Below are positions 31,534 to 47,184 of a stretch of DNA of 64,000 nucleotides, piece by piece. The number at the start of each line of letters is the position of its first letter. Within the stretch, counting starts at the first letter, position 1. Source of the stretch: Chaenocephalus aceratus (lineage: Eukaryota; Chordata; Actinopteri; Perciformes; Channichthyidae). The position numbers were made by a program, and so were the translations under genes. The notes beneath the pieces are model-generated. The model searched no databases and was not told the origin of the DNA. It saw only the letters and a program-made list of their open reading frames with translations. Where the stretch lies: the NCBI GenBank assembly GCA_023974075.1, contig CM043798.1, forward strand, positions 1,611,482 through 1,675,481. The letters are read 5' to 3'.

Positions 31534-31594
31534 ATGAAGAACCCTCTGTACTGGGCTGTGCTGCTGGGGATGGCCGTCCTGCTGATGGAGCAAG
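31534..31594 (+). CDS. First coding exon: signal peptide of an unidentified secreted or membrane protein
   Basis: ATG at 31534 (context GACCATGA) encodes 20 residues, MKNPLYWAVLLGMAVLLMEQ, plus the first base of a further codon. A consensus donor follows (CAAG/GTAAGT at 31595). The stretch WAVLLGMAVLLM is a strong hydrophobic signal-peptide core, and a phase-1 junction right after it is usual for secreted and type I membrane proteins. The GC-rich leader supports a real first exon. I do not recognise the gene. The next exon is not certain; the phase-1 exon at 53673-53756 would fit but is 22 kb away and inside a mobile element. Otherwise the gene continues beyond this window. Confidence 0.55.
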
Positions 31595-34285
31595 GTAAGT
31601 GATGGATGTTCTGCTGTTTGGAGCACTTGTTATCGCAGTACCCGACTCTGTCTGTTCGGAAATGTTTGACAGTGTGTTAAGTCCCTCATGCGTTTCCCGG
31701 ACGGTGTGCGCGTGCTTTGACATCAAGATGCTTGTCATGTAAGCCGCAGTTTAAATGAAGCGATTAGTGAAGCGCAGTTTATTTCCTGATGGTGCCATGG
31801 CTGGACTCTCTAAGTAGCCGCTCCAAGTTGGTGTGAATGTATTTTAACAGCAGAAATATATGTCTGCAGCCCTGTCTCTGAAAGTTGAATTGTTCACAGC
31901 AGTGTCTTGCCTTGGCTGTGCGGTTTTGCAACTGAAAACAAATAAGAATTATTGATTTTCACATGCTTGCAGGCTGACATTAAGTCACTCTGATCTTTAT
32001 TTCAATTAACCAGGAATTTAATCCGAGTCGTTGTTGCTGTTGTGGCACGTGCTGCCCGCGGATCCTCCTGACGCATGCATGGTGAGCGCGCGGACGGGAG
32101 GCAATTTGCTGCCAAGTTGATTAAGTATTAGTTCTTAATCCACATTGACTGCTGGTCAGGTCATGCAGGTTAAGCACTGTATTCTCCGGACAGGCAGAGC
32201 AGTGGAGCTTGTCATTCCTCCTGACCTTGTTTACACCTGCTTTACAAATTCAACCCAATAATACTTTGTCTGGAGAGGTGCTCTTTAAACAGGCGCAGAC
32301 CAGCCACCTCAGGACAGTGCACACGGTAGCTGTATAAGCCCCACTCAGCCGGTATGCACCTGCGTTCCTCTCCAGGCTCCATCACCAGTAATTGCATTGA
32401 GACTCAAGAACAGAGACATGCTTTTAAATCCTCTGTGTCCTTTGATAATGCCTCTTGAAGTTAAACAAATCGATGGCTGGATAGACACATGGATGAAGTG
32501 CAAGTTATACATAACGCATGTGGGAAGGAGGCAGGGGCGTTTGTCCTCATCAGCTCTTCAAACATCTCTGTATTATTTGGCCAGCAGCCGCGTGGCTCTC
32601 GTAGAAGAGTCCACGGGAGGGAAGACAGCTGAATTCCTGCTATGAGGCAAACTCCTGTAGAGCAGTTACAGATGCTTACATACCCAGGTGAAATAATGAT
32701 GATGCCTATTGGGACATATTCATGTAAAGTGTTGTAACAAATACCATCTTTAGCGGTGACCGAAACACTGCTGCACTGACTCTGATGTTATTCGGCACGC
32801 AGCTGTAGCACGAACATACAGCCACAGACTCTTTGCTCTTTTCAACCTAATTATGTATTTTAAATGTGGCAAGAAGAGATGGAATTGGAAGTGACTCACT
32901 CTGTGTGGTTTATAGAAGCTTGTGACTTATTGTCACTGTTAATAAATAATAACACTCATCATCATTTTTTTTAACACATTCATATAGTCATGATTTTTCA
33001 GGCAAGAAATGTAAACAACATGTTGAAGAATAAACACATTCCTGTTGAAACAGGCAGCCAAGTGTCACATTGCTGAGCTATTAATACGCCTGCTTTCAAT
33101 ACACCGGGAAACATTGTCCCTTTCCCCGTTTTGAGCCCAATTCGTTCTGCTGCTGAAGATTCCATATCAGAAGATCTGCCGCAGAGTCGGAGATTAGATA
33201 AGATGACATTTAAAAGGTTCCCATGAGGAAGTTGGGTCATTGCAGCAACATAATAGGGCAGAGATAAGGACAAAGCAAATCTATAGATTTTTGATGAGAT
33301 CAAAAATTCAGAGCAAACTAAAATAGGTAAAATACAGACGAACAGGCGAGAGGATTCATGCAGTGTAAACACATGAGTGCAACTCTTGCAAAGAAAGGCT
33401 GTATGTCATGTGGAGGTGTCTGCATGCAATGGTGAGTGTCATCAAATCAGAATCCTTTGAAATTCATTTTTGAGCCTCGTGATGTTTTAGTCTTTTGTGT
33501 GGTCATGGGGCTTAACAGGTTAATGTTTGCAACTATTGGAAAATAATAAATACATTATTCAAAGACCATCACCCTGGCTGAGGAGACGGAAAGAGATTTC
33601 ACACTCATTCTGTGGAGACGTTAGAGGTGTGCAGTGCAAACTGTTTAGTGATATAGCATTGGAACTCAAATGCTTCTAAATCTGCTCCAATGGAAACGGC
33701 CATCAGTGCCAACAATCATGTTACTAAGTTAACTTTTCCTAAACTGTAAGTTTTTATTATGACTACTTTTCTGTCATCTATCTCAAACCCATTTTGTATC
33801 CATATGGGTTGAGCTGCCAAGCTGTCACCATAGTTTCAACATGACTGAAGGTCTAGTTTTATAATAGAGTAGCTGTCATAGCAGCTCCTCACGGTTGTGT
33901 CTGATCTCATCCCAAATAGAAGCAGATAGTGCACATCATGAATGCTCCGAAAAGACATATTGATATTATGTATCTGTACAGATGTGCAGGCCAGCACAGC
34001 GGATGTAAAGAGCAGGGCAGAGAAACATCTGGAGCGATGGCCAGAGACACAGACAGTGAGGAGCTGAAGGCCTTCTGGCTGTCTGCTGCACGGTGCAGGC
34101 TGTACGTCCTGATGGCTGTGGACATGAACAGGTGCTCGAAGCACTTCCTGTGCGGCTCGAGGGGAGAGCCGCAGGCTACTGTCGCTGTGGGGCTCCGTCA
34201 GCTCACTGCAGGGTGGAGGCTTTTCCAAAATTAAGATCAATTCAGTTTCTTGTTGATGTTCTCTTTCCTTTTTTTTCTGAGCAAT
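31595..34285. other. Probable intron, nothing recognised
   Basis: Low repeat content and no convincing exon. An open region at 33946-34240 is readable on both strands but has no recognised domain. Confidence 0.4.
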
Positions 34286-34289
34286 CTAT

Positions 34290-34290
<1 letters not shown>

Positions 34291-34334
<44 letters not shown>
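34291..34334 (+). repeat. (CGCA)n microsatellite
   Basis: Eleven tetranucleotide units. Confidence 0.97.
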
Positions 34335-34944
34335 GATTGAGTGCAGATAGTGCAGTAACAAAACAAAAATAACTCTACTGGAAAGAGGTAGCTTGACTAG
34401 CTTCACAAGTTCACATTTAGTCTCAAATAAAATAGAAATGTGGCTTAGTGCAGAATTCTAGCCTTAAGACTAACTAGTCTAGTATTAATGCAATGAACAA
34501 CAGCAGCTTAACATAACATGTTAACATAACATGAATAAACAAAGTATTATATTTCCATCTTACTGGAGTAACACAATTCAATAGTAATCAGCAGCGAACC
34601 ACTTCTTTTTGTTATTCTACAGTATTGTTGTTTTATAGTTATTTGTTAATGTAACCCAATTTGTGATCTTTGAAATTGGTTACTTTTCGATGCAGTTGTA
34701 TATGTCTTAAGTGTAATTTGGCTTGGCTTCCTATTTGTGGACATGCTTTTATTTTGAAGGAGAGGTAGCGCTGTTGACAGAAAGTTGTTGTTGCTTTGGA
34801 AACAACGTAACGGAGAAACGTAATATCTACATATGGTTAAGTGTTAGCGCCCCCCGAAGAGGCACAAGCTCTTACGTTGATATTGGAGATTTCAATAAAT
34901 TCAATTTGAAAAAAAAACGGGCAAAAAAATAAAAAAACAAACAA

Positions 34945-35060
34945 TCGTATTAATAATAATAATAATAATAGATTTAATTTGTTAGCGCTTTTACAGGTGC
35001 TCAAAGACGCTTTACAGATATAGTGAAGGGAAAAGAAAAGAAAGGAACAACAAATAAATA
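34945..35060 (+). repeat. LINE/SINE-type 3' fragment with (TAA)n
   Basis: (TAA)n, then TTTAATTTGTTAGCGCTTTT and CTCAAAGACGCTTTACAG, a common fish short-element end. A related sequence with TTGATTTATATAGCACACTTT is at 47785-47890. Confidence 0.5.
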
Positions 35061-35084
35061 AAATATATTAGTATTATTATTAAA

Positions 35085-35214
35085 GTATTAGATTGGTCGT
35101 GTTGAACGTAGCTCTGTTCTTTCCACCACGCGGAACCTCCGCCTTGCAAACATTGCATCTGGCTGTTACACTGCCTTCGCTTTCAATTTTATAATACTTC
35201 CACACTCCTGACAT
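35085..35214 (-). pseudogene. hAT transposase BED-finger fragment
   Basis: The minus-strand frame from ATG 35214 reads GVWKYYKIESEG, then ARCNVCKAEVPRGGK and TFNTTNL. This is a clear BED zinc finger start (W..Y, CxxC) of a hAT transposase. The frame is lost at about 35090. The matching element end lies at 35455-35561, so this is the 5' part of a truncated element read on the minus strand. Confidence 0.7.
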
Positions 35215-35454
35215 TTTCTCTGTCCCGACTCCCGAGTCACCAGCTGAACGTAGCCTCTCGTTAGCTTTCTGCTACTATTAGACACTGCGCCCACTCTGTT
35301 GCCAGCTTTGAGAGGAATAAGCAACCAGGTCTATGAAAACAAGCCCAAAGAAAGCAACACATACATGTTGTTGTGTCATTTTAAACCACAACTAAGTCCT
35401 CAGGATGACTTTAAGACGTGAACATGGTCATTTTTGTTTTGTAACATTAAATAA

Positions 35455-35561
35455 AATAATTTTTTTAAGGATTCCCGATCTTTTTCTCCCGATTCCGATC
35501 TTTTAAAAATCAAGTGATCGGCTCCGATCCCCGATCATGTGATCGAATCGGGACATCTCTA
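35455..35561 (-). mobile_element. Terminal part of a hAT element
   Basis: Reversed, it starts TAGAGATGTCCCGATTCG and carries repeated GATCGG motifs, the well-known end of a fish hAT family. The other end is absent. Confidence 0.65.
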
Positions 35562-38811
<3,250 letters not shown>

Positions 38812-39513
38812 ACAGATGAATCATGTGTGGGTGGTAGAAAGTTTGTTGCAGAGTTTAATTGAAGCCTGATTGATTTGCTCACGCTCAGCACGGGTCAACA
38901 ATCAATGTGCAGCTCTGGATGTTCACTGAAGGCTCTCAGTAACAGGCTGCGTTGTGAAGGCAGTGGGATTCTGCAGACACGGAGGGAACAAGAAAGCTCG
39001 GGAGAAAGAAAACAACATATTTTGGCTGCATACTTGGAAGACTGTATAACATGTGTGGTAGGAGGACACTCATTCACAGACTTGCTCCAAGAGGAATCCT
39101 CTGAGATGCTGACGCCTGAGAGGAGATGAGCAGTGCCTGGTGAACCTGTGGCAGAACATTCAGAATGTGTTGTTGTTTATTCTTAGTACTGTAGGTGATG
39201 GGGATGTGCTAGAAGCCCTTCCTTTTCACTTCCTCTACTCCTTGCTATGAAATACTGCACCGTTATCACACAAACATCAAGGCTCATTTTATTGAGAAGC
39301 TTTTCCTCCCCCACATAATTTGCCAGGAACCGATGAAGTGGTCATGTGACTTGGTGGCCGCGAGGGACCCTGCCAGGGAGAGCTGATTAACAAGCAACAG
39401 GCAGAGTGTCCTCAGACTGCCTCCATTCACAGCTCCCTGTGTGAGGACTCTCAGCTCACACTCTGCACTCTTTGTTTTCAGGAGTGCTGCTGGGTGCAAA
39501 TATGTGTATATAC

Positions 39514-39554
39514 AGTGTGTGTGTGTGTGTGTGCGGGTGTGTGTGTGTGTGTGA
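39514..39554 (+). repeat. Short imperfect (TG)n
   Basis: GTGTGTG tracts with one GCGGG break. Confidence 0.95.
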
Positions 39555-39761
39555 GAGTGTGTTTCCTTTTGGCCAACGGAATGCCAAAGGCTGTTTAGAA
39601 GAGATCCATAAGGCACTTAGTTTTAAAACCTTCTGATATTATTTGACTTTAGACACAAAAGTACAGCATGTTTTAAGAGTTAAGATGAGCTAAAGTCAAG
39701 AGGACATGGGTAACTTATAAACAATCAGAGTTTATAAGTTACCAGTCAGTGTAAATGCAGT

Positions 39762-39945
39762 CAGGAGAGAGAGAGAGCGAGAGAGAGATGCCCCTCTCAG
39801 AGCCACTCTGACCCGTCTCTCAGCAGCACTGCTCTCCAAACACCAATCGCAGTCGAGAGAGAGCGAGACAGACAGAGAGAGAGCGAGAGAGAGAGAGCGA
39901 GAGAGGGCAAGAGAGAGCGAGAGAGAGAGCGAGAGAGAGATACGC
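39762..39945 (+). repeat. (GA)n-rich tract in a repeat remnant
   Basis: GAGAGA/GCGAGA blocks around 39762-39796 and 39855-39945. The following DNA to 40140, reversed, reads CGGTTCTGCTTATCG and CGGTACCCGGATG, which looks like a transposon end. Confidence 0.6.
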
Positions 39946-40204
39946 ACGCTCCTGTCCTCACAACTCTTATACATCCGGGTACCGAACGATTGTTGTTTGT
40001 GCTTACTAGTCTGAACCGAGTCTTGCTTCCCAAACCCGACACTCGCTATACGCCGCGCCCCGTCTAACAGTACAGAAAGCGGCGAGATGCGTTTCCTTAG
40101 GAATCGATAAGCAGAACCGAAACTTACATTTCTAAACGATACCGATGGAATCTCATTTGCCACAGAATCAGCGCTGGCAAAAACAGGGCTAAAATAGAGC
40201 GAAA

Positions 40205-40319
40205 TGAGGCGTGGCTAAAATGCATGATCTGTGTGGTATTTTGAAGAAACACTTCACAGACATGTTTCATATAGGTACGGCCCGACAATATGTTTCAAAT
40301 ATAGCATGATGGGTCCACT
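40205..40319. mobile_element. 3' part of the TTAA-type MITE, second copy
   Basis: GCATGATCTGTGTGG..TATTTTGAA and CAAATATAGCATGATGGG, followed by TCCACT and TTAA (40320-40323), parallel 3293-3398 closely. The left end is missing. Confidence 0.65.
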
Positions 40320-40895
40320 TTAAGGCTGCTGTGTAGGACAGCCTTAACTTAAAATGCAATTTTAAAAAATCAAAACGCCTCCCACACAGGCTTGGTACAT
40401 GAACATATATTTCTTAATGTGCACTATATATACATTTACTGAGTGGGAAAAGGCTCCTCGAAGGAGCCACAAACTGTTCTCCCTTCGTTACCCTGCACAC
40501 ATTGCTGGGTTGTGTCTGTTATTCGGTCTGTCGAGCTTCTCTTTTTGAATACTGCACACAGCAACCCCATTGAGTCTTTTCTGACTCACGGGCGACCCAT
40601 GTTTTTAATCTACGCAGTCCACTAAAGCCTCAGCAGAGGACCATCAACAGTCGTAGTCTCTGCCTGATCAAATAGGCCACACACTTCAGGGCCCATTGCT
40701 TTTAAAAAATACTTACGGCATCTGCAGTTGTTTTGACATCATTCTTGTTTTGAAACAGAGCTAGTTGGAATTTCAAGCTTTGTTCATTCAATTCAGGATA
40801 TTTTCCAACCACATCATTTGTTATCCCACTAAGCAGTGTGTTTGGTCATTTCTATGCCTTGCTGCTTAAACCTGTCACTCATGTGTGTACTGTGT

Positions 40896-41707
40896 CTATG
40901 ACGTAGGGGTGGGCGATATGATGATATATATCGTCGTGACGATATTAGGTCTCCACGATATGCTTTTTCAGAGATATCGTCCTATCGTGATAAAAAAAAA
41001 AAAAAAAAAAAAATAGCGGGAGGGGAAGAGGCTCTCCGTGCGCGGCGCAGGGGGCTATGACAGCGGACGGAGAGCCTCTTCCCCTCCCGCTCCCCCAGCC
41101 TCACCTACTGATTTTAATTTCACCATATATCAAGCCCGATCGATTTCACAATGTCAGCGCCCCTCTGCTTTCGTTCAGTCCGAGTTGTTTGACACGCTCC
41201 CAAAGTCCCCGCCCCTTTTCTTTGCAGCGAGCAACCATAGGGCAGGCATTCCATAAAGGGGCTCCTTATGAAAAGACTAGCAAAAGGTGGAAAGACATAA
41301 CTGACGCTGTGTTGTTTTATGTTTTTCCCTTCAGTTATGCTAAAGTCTTTTATTACACTTCAAGTCTACTCATTTTAATTGTTTGGCACTGACTTTTCCT
41401 CATTGATGTTTTATGTTTTACTTAGTTATGTTTTACCCTCCTTTTCATGTTTATTGATGTTCACTGCTCACTTGTTCATTCAGGGATTCATTTCAGAAAT
41501 AAAACCAGCTTGAAATGCTATTTTGGTCTGTTACTCCTTTTTGTTTTAGTTTCTGTTACCTTGTAGGTGCTTGTACTGTTAAGTAACTTGAAAAATAACC
41601 ATAATAACCGACATGAAAAAATATCGTGATATATATCGTCTATCGTGATACTGCCTGAAAATATCGTGATAACATATTTTTCAATATCGCCCACCCCTAC
41701 TATGACG
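40896..41707. mobile_element. hAT MITE with perfect target duplication
   Basis: The 796-bp element (40904-41699) has ends TAGGGGTGGGCGATAT and ATATCGCCCACCCCTA and a perfect 8-bp duplication CTATGACG (40896-40903, 41700-41707). Subterminal ATATCGTGATA motifs are repeated near both ends and may bind the transposase. It holds a poly-A tract and a 25-bp-arm hairpin. There is no transposase. Confidence 0.92.
41015..41091. repeat. Perfect 25-bp hairpin
   Basis: Arms 41015-41039 and 41067-41091 (AGCGGGAGGGGAAGAGG..) are perfect inverted repeats with a 27-base GC-rich loop. Confidence 0.95.
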
Positions 41708-42181
41708 CGGTAGAACTCTGATCTGTAAACATCCACCTCTGATTGAGGCTGTAAGCAGTGGCCTGCCCAGAATACCTTTGTGGGGGCCTATGGCTGTGTG
41801 GCAACACAATAGTGAAAGTGTTCAGAGCTTCTTCTTTTTTTCAAGCTTTCTTGGACAAGGGAGACGGCAGAAAGCATGCCCTCCACTGTCTGCTGTCTTT
41901 TGGAGAGATACATTTAATATCTCTAGCTCACGTATGAGATCTAAGTATAAGGGCCAATACAACATTACCTTGTTGCAGTCGATTATGTAAGCCCTGTGCC
42001 CGGCTTGCAGATTCAGAGCTGCAGTTACTTGAAGCCATCTCCTCCAGTGCATTGAGCACATGTCATCCCGAGTCAGCACAGCACGGATGGCAGGCAGGGG
42101 ACCGCACCGTCTACCTGGTGGGGCATGGAGGCCTGTTGGCAGGACTGGCCCTTCCCCAGCACCTGCAGCTATAGTTTTAAA

Positions 42182-42581
42182 CAGAGGGTGTTTCTCAATG
42201 TCGAGGACGCTTGCTCGGTAGCACATGTCTTCCGAGTCACTTCCTTCAGAAGCGAGGCAAGAATCCTTCCTGGAATTCGGAACACGAAGAATGGTGGAAC
42301 AGGCGAGCAAGTGTGAAGGTGTGCGTCATATGAGAGGCCCCGCCTTACATTTTCCGCCACAGATTTGGGGAAATTGGTCCGTGCGCAAAGCATTGTGGGG
42401 ATTTTAAGACCGGAGTCTACACATGTGCAGCCTCGACATTTCTCATACGAAGTACGCCAGGATCGGTAGAATTCCAAGTATGCTGGACATTGGAACAGTC
42501 CTTCGGCGGCTCTCGATGACGTAGTATGCTTGAAATAGTGGCTCTGGAGCAGCCTTACTCGACATTGAGAAACACCCAGAG
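42182..42581. mobile_element. 390-bp MITE with 5-bp duplication
   Basis: Ends GGTGTTTCTCAATGTCGAG and its exact reverse at 42558-42576. CAGAG flanks both sides (42182-42186, 42577-42581). No ORF. The superfamily is not clear from a 5-bp duplication and GGTGTTTC ends. Confidence 0.75.
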
Positions 42582-42704
42582 TCTTAAGTTTGCCAGACTG
42601 TGCAAAGAACGTGCCAAGCTCATGTGTACACTGAAGTGCATTTCGTACAACAGGGCAGGCTGAACCTGCCTGCTGCAAATTAGCAATGTTATTGCCACTG
42701 CGTT

Positions 42705-42935
42705 TTAATTGCGGTGCTGGCGAAGTCCATAGGGACTTGGCTTGGCAACTGGAAGGTCACCAGTTCAAGTCCCAGCAAGACCAAGTGCTACCGAGGTGTC
42801 CCTGAGCAAGGCACCGTTCCCCACACTGCTCCCCGGGCGCCGTTCAAAATGGCAGCACACGGCTCCTAACACTAGCATGGGTCAATAAACCGTTTCCCCA
42901 CGGGGGGTTAATAAAGTCCATCTATATAACATTAT
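42705..42935 (+). repeat. tRNA-derived SINE, second copy
   Basis: B-box-like CAGTTCAAGTCCC, CCTGAGCAAGGCACCG and GGGCGCCGTTC match the SINE at 23160. It ends with GGGGTTAATAAAG. Confidence 0.65.
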
Positions 42936-45600
42936 CTGTTTTTAACTTTAAAGCTTAAAACTGGAGATGTGATCAAATTGACAAAGTAACAAAGAGGAGG
43001 AAACAGTGTACCTCTAAAAGGAATCGATTAGACAGAGCTGACGACATCTTCATACATTGATATTGTAATCTATAATTTTATATATTTTTGCCTACAAAAA
43101 ACAAATCACAAATTGGGATCAATTCTTATCTTTATCTTATGGCAGCAGTTTAACTCCAGCCAGATTTGAGATGTTCGTTTGCTGTATTTTGGTTCTTTTT
43201 GACTGAGATATGCTGCTCCTCTGGAACACGCATCACGTAGTACTTTGGCTTTCAACGTGCTCCTTTTCTCTCATGTTTGCAACCGTGAGGAATCACAGCA
43301 TGTTATGATGCAACTGGGATCACGGGACATTGCATCCAGGGCCTTTCTTAAACCTTTTCTTTTACAATAAGTTCTCAGCACTGCATGTTGTTGTTACCAT
43401 AACGCACACACACACACACACGCACACGCACACATACATACATACATACATACATACATACATACACACACGTTAGCGGTGTGAAGCCGGCACACGGAGC
43501 ACCTGAAGTCGTTGCTGATGCAGGCACCGTGACATGTTGTTGGAGCTTAGCATGGAAACCCTAACCCTATAACATGAGTGTCTAGAGGAAAATGAAATGT
43601 GATGAAATAACAGTTTATTTATCAAGAAAGGAAATGAGTACATTTTAAATGATGAATGATATCTCCAACATGAACACTGTGAAGAACAGAAGCTGCTCTC
43701 GGTCTCCCTATCTCACTAATTAGCCTTGTGTTTCCTTTGTGTGTGTTCCTGCTTGGAATGACATGCCATTATATGCAAATCCCATTGTCTGTGTTGTACG
43801 AGCTAACCTGTCATTATTGAGACACTTTCCTGAATCGTCCATATGATATATAATTGGTACAGAACAGATATATAATTTAGGTGAGGAGGCAGTAGGCTTC
43901 CACATTAATCACACCATCACCTGCCCACACCCTGACATGGATGCTGTGACGAGTCGGCCACTTGAGACTTGGCTCTCTCACACATGCATTAATGGCAGGG
44001 GGACATCACACGTTGGGGAGTTGTTGTTTACCGGGGGTGCTTAGCTAGCGCATGTTGTGCATGTTGTAACAGATGGCAGAGTTAGTGGTTAACAAGTACA
44101 TGGTCTGTGGAATAATCTGTGTGCAATTATTTGGGGCTTGCCTGGGCATTTGTGATAATATTTCAGTTAGCTGAAGGCCATTGTGGAGGAACCTAAGAGT
44201 GCTATCGGACACGGTGAAGCCTCCTGACAGCAGATCGGCATAGAAACAGGTCTTTATGTTTTCTCCTATTAACACACGTCATAGTTGAGCTGCAAAGCTT
44301 CTCCACTTGTACAACTCAACATTGTGTTATCTCACTGTTGTTTCTGTGTCTTCTGATATGATGTGTAACGACCTGCAGACACAGGGGACAGAGTCCTCCC
44401 ATCAGAAGCAGGAGGCTTAAGGACAGGGTTTAAGGCCACTTCCCACTGGGCGAGGCCAGACGTCCTGATGCTATCTAACTCCTTCCTCTAACCTTGTGAT
44501 TGATGAATGCAAAGTGAACAGATCAATAGCGCTGATGTAACTTGAGGCCGCCCTGAAAGGACACATGTCCCGCTGTCTCCTAAGGAGCTGACGGGACACA
44601 CGGAGGGAGGAGGGGGAGCCTGATGAAGCTCTGGGTGTCTTCTTGTTGCTCGCGGGTGCATGGGTTTACAGGTCATGAATATTGAACCTTTAATCGTGGA
44701 CTTTCCACATTATGGATGTCCTGTTATGTCTCGAGTGCTTCAGCTGAAGAAACGGAACATGTGAAATCCATAGACTCACTTAGCGTTCATGAATATTTCA
44801 GAACATCATTGACCAGAGTGACTTGCTGAGTGGACCTACAGACGAGCAGCACCAGCTCGTATCAGGGAAACGCTGCTTCTTGGCACCTGAACTGGTGTTT
44901 TGTAGTTGTGAGTCTGCACCAAAGTATTTTTTAAATTGCAATCACGAGCAACAGCTGTCTTGGATGGACCTGATGCCCTTTGAAAGGTGAAAGTGAACAC
45001 ATGGAGAGCAGTGAACGTGTCTTTGTGAACGTCCTGCAGGTGAAGCATCCTTAAAGACCAGGAGCAGCTTTACAGTTCCTTACCTGCTGCAATACAATTG
45101 TCTTAATCCTTTGACATGGTTTACAAATGTTACTTTCATATGTTTATAAATGAAGAAGCTACCAAGCGCACTCTACAATCTTCTCTGGATGAAGGAGTAA
45201 TGGTTATGTGCAATGAGAAGCATCACACCTAATAGTCCGTTCTTTGGCGCACACCAGACGTGTTGTTAGATTGTTTCATTTTCTGTCAGCAAACCTCAAA
45301 CGGACTATAAACTGTAAACAAAAGTCATTTGTACGGAAATGCTCAACAATCGGTCAGACATTAAGCGGGTAAAAACGACATTTCTACCGTAGCCCCCACC
45401 ATGGACCATCGGTAGGTTATTTTCATGCTGCTGTGCGGCCGGCGCATATGAATATATAATCAGACAATATGCATTAAAAAACGTTATAGCACATATGAGA
45501 GAGGCTCTGCAGTAAGGAGGAGGACAGAGGGCTCTGCTGAGACTGTGTCACAGGGGACCAGTGAGGCAAGCAGTCACAAAGGCAAATATAGCCTCTTATG
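42936..45600. other. No gene recognised
   Basis: Contains a LINE tail fragment at 43085-43140 (AATTGGGATCAATTC) and a CA/(TACA)n tract at 43408-43470. No coding exon stands out. Confidence 0.4.
43408..43470 (+). repeat. Compound (CA)n/(TACA)n microsatellite
   Basis: CA and CGCA units pass into about nine CATA units and back to CA. Confidence 0.95.
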
Positions 45601-45639
45601 TTCATCGTTGTTTATATCTCCGTGAACTAATGAATGATT

Positions 45640-45996
45640 TCAGGATGACTGAAAGCATGACCCTATAGACGACTTGTCCACCTCTTCCTCCTCATAGGAC
45701 TCGACCACATCTACGGGGCTCACTATGGGACCTGTGTTCAAGATATTGTCGAGGTTGTCATATTAAATACATGTATCTTTAATATCGGTGAGCTGCCAGT
45801 TTTATGTATGGTTGACTGAGCTATTTTCTTTTACACAACACTGTTCAACACTCCGGTTAAATCCAGTCTGCTTCATTCCTTCGTTAAAGATTTTGAAGAC
45901 CTCCACACTCTTGTGTACCTTTCACAAAAGTTCTGCCCAGATATTCAGAAGGCATCTGTGTTCTTCGTAGCTCCATGTGTGTCCCGCGTCGCTCAT
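45640..45996 (-). pseudogene. Myb/SANT-like protein of a PIF/Harbinger element, decayed
   Basis: From ATG 45996 on the minus strand: MSDAGHTWSYEEHRCLLNIW then AELL and a stop. Homology-like sequence resumes with HKSVEVFKIFNEGM and TGFNRSVEQC, then an acidic ESYEEEEVD patch. The W..E..LL.IW start and the FNRS.EQC block are the trihelix/Myb-SANT DNA-binding domain that accompanies PIF/Harbinger transposases (also found in domesticated host genes). Stops and frameshifts mark it as dead. The adjoining 46060-46300 segment may be the end of the same element. Confidence 0.65.
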
Positions 45997-46059
45997 TTTG
46001 TTAGCCACAACTTGCTAACTTCTCCTCCAGTAAGCAGAGCAGGAAATGACCGGTAAATA

Positions 46060-46305
46060 CTACACTTCCTTTGTTTGGGTGCGGACTGTGTTCCCACCAG
46101 CGATGAACCGCTCCAGAGTTCACTAGCAAGCGGTCCGAGACCACCTCTTTTAGGCGGATCAGAGTCCGGTTGTTTAGTTCATATCAGAGGTATCGGACTG
46201 CGTTCACACCGACACAAACAAACCGCACCGAGGGGTTAATAAACGCTCCAATTTGATTCAACCGTACGAAACAAGGCTGGTGTGAACGCGACCTTAGTTG
46301 TCGTT
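46060..46305. repeat. Probable Harbinger-type terminal region
   Basis: GTGCGGACTGTGTTCCCACC and GGTGTGAACGCGACC are typical of fish elements of this kind. It lies upstream of the antisense Myb/SANT remnant. Edges not fixed. Confidence 0.4.
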
Positions 46306-46574
46306 TAAATATTAAGCCCAAAACAAGTTCAATATTTGGTCATATTACCTTTTTAAAATGATTTTAACTTTAAACTAAATAGCTTTTCGTTTTGTTGGAA
46401 GACCCAGAAGATCATTAGTGAGTGAAGTGAAAACTCTCTTGGCAGGAAAAGTTTAATATGATATAATAATTTAATATGTTTTTACTAGGGCTGTCAGTCG
46501 ATTAAAATAGTTAATCGCGATTAATCGCACATTTTTGATCTGTTCTAAATGTACCTTAGAGGAATATGAAACCT

Positions 46575-46848
<274 letters not shown>

Positions 46849-47098
46849 ACTCAAGGCATAGGCTCGAACGGGAGCTGCCTGGACGCTGCAATCATGTTGC
46901 ACACTATCCGTGCTGAGTGTGCTGACTTTTAGTACACTGTCTGGCTGCCTGCATCAAGTCAAGTGCTCGGCGCAGTTGTGGCGAAATGTCGCTCCTCTGT
47001 TTTCATTTAAACAGCTCCTTATATCCGTTAGCGCAGCTAGCTAGCACCAGATGCTAACAACAACAATGCACGTAAGGTCTCTCTCTCGCTCGCTCGGG

Positions 47099-47100
<2 letters not shown>

Positions 47101-47183
<83 letters not shown>
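47101..47183 (+). repeat. (AC)n microsatellite, 83 bp
   Basis: Uninterrupted AC, in inverted orientation to the TG array in the same element. Confidence 0.99.
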
Positions 47184-47184
<1 letters not shown>

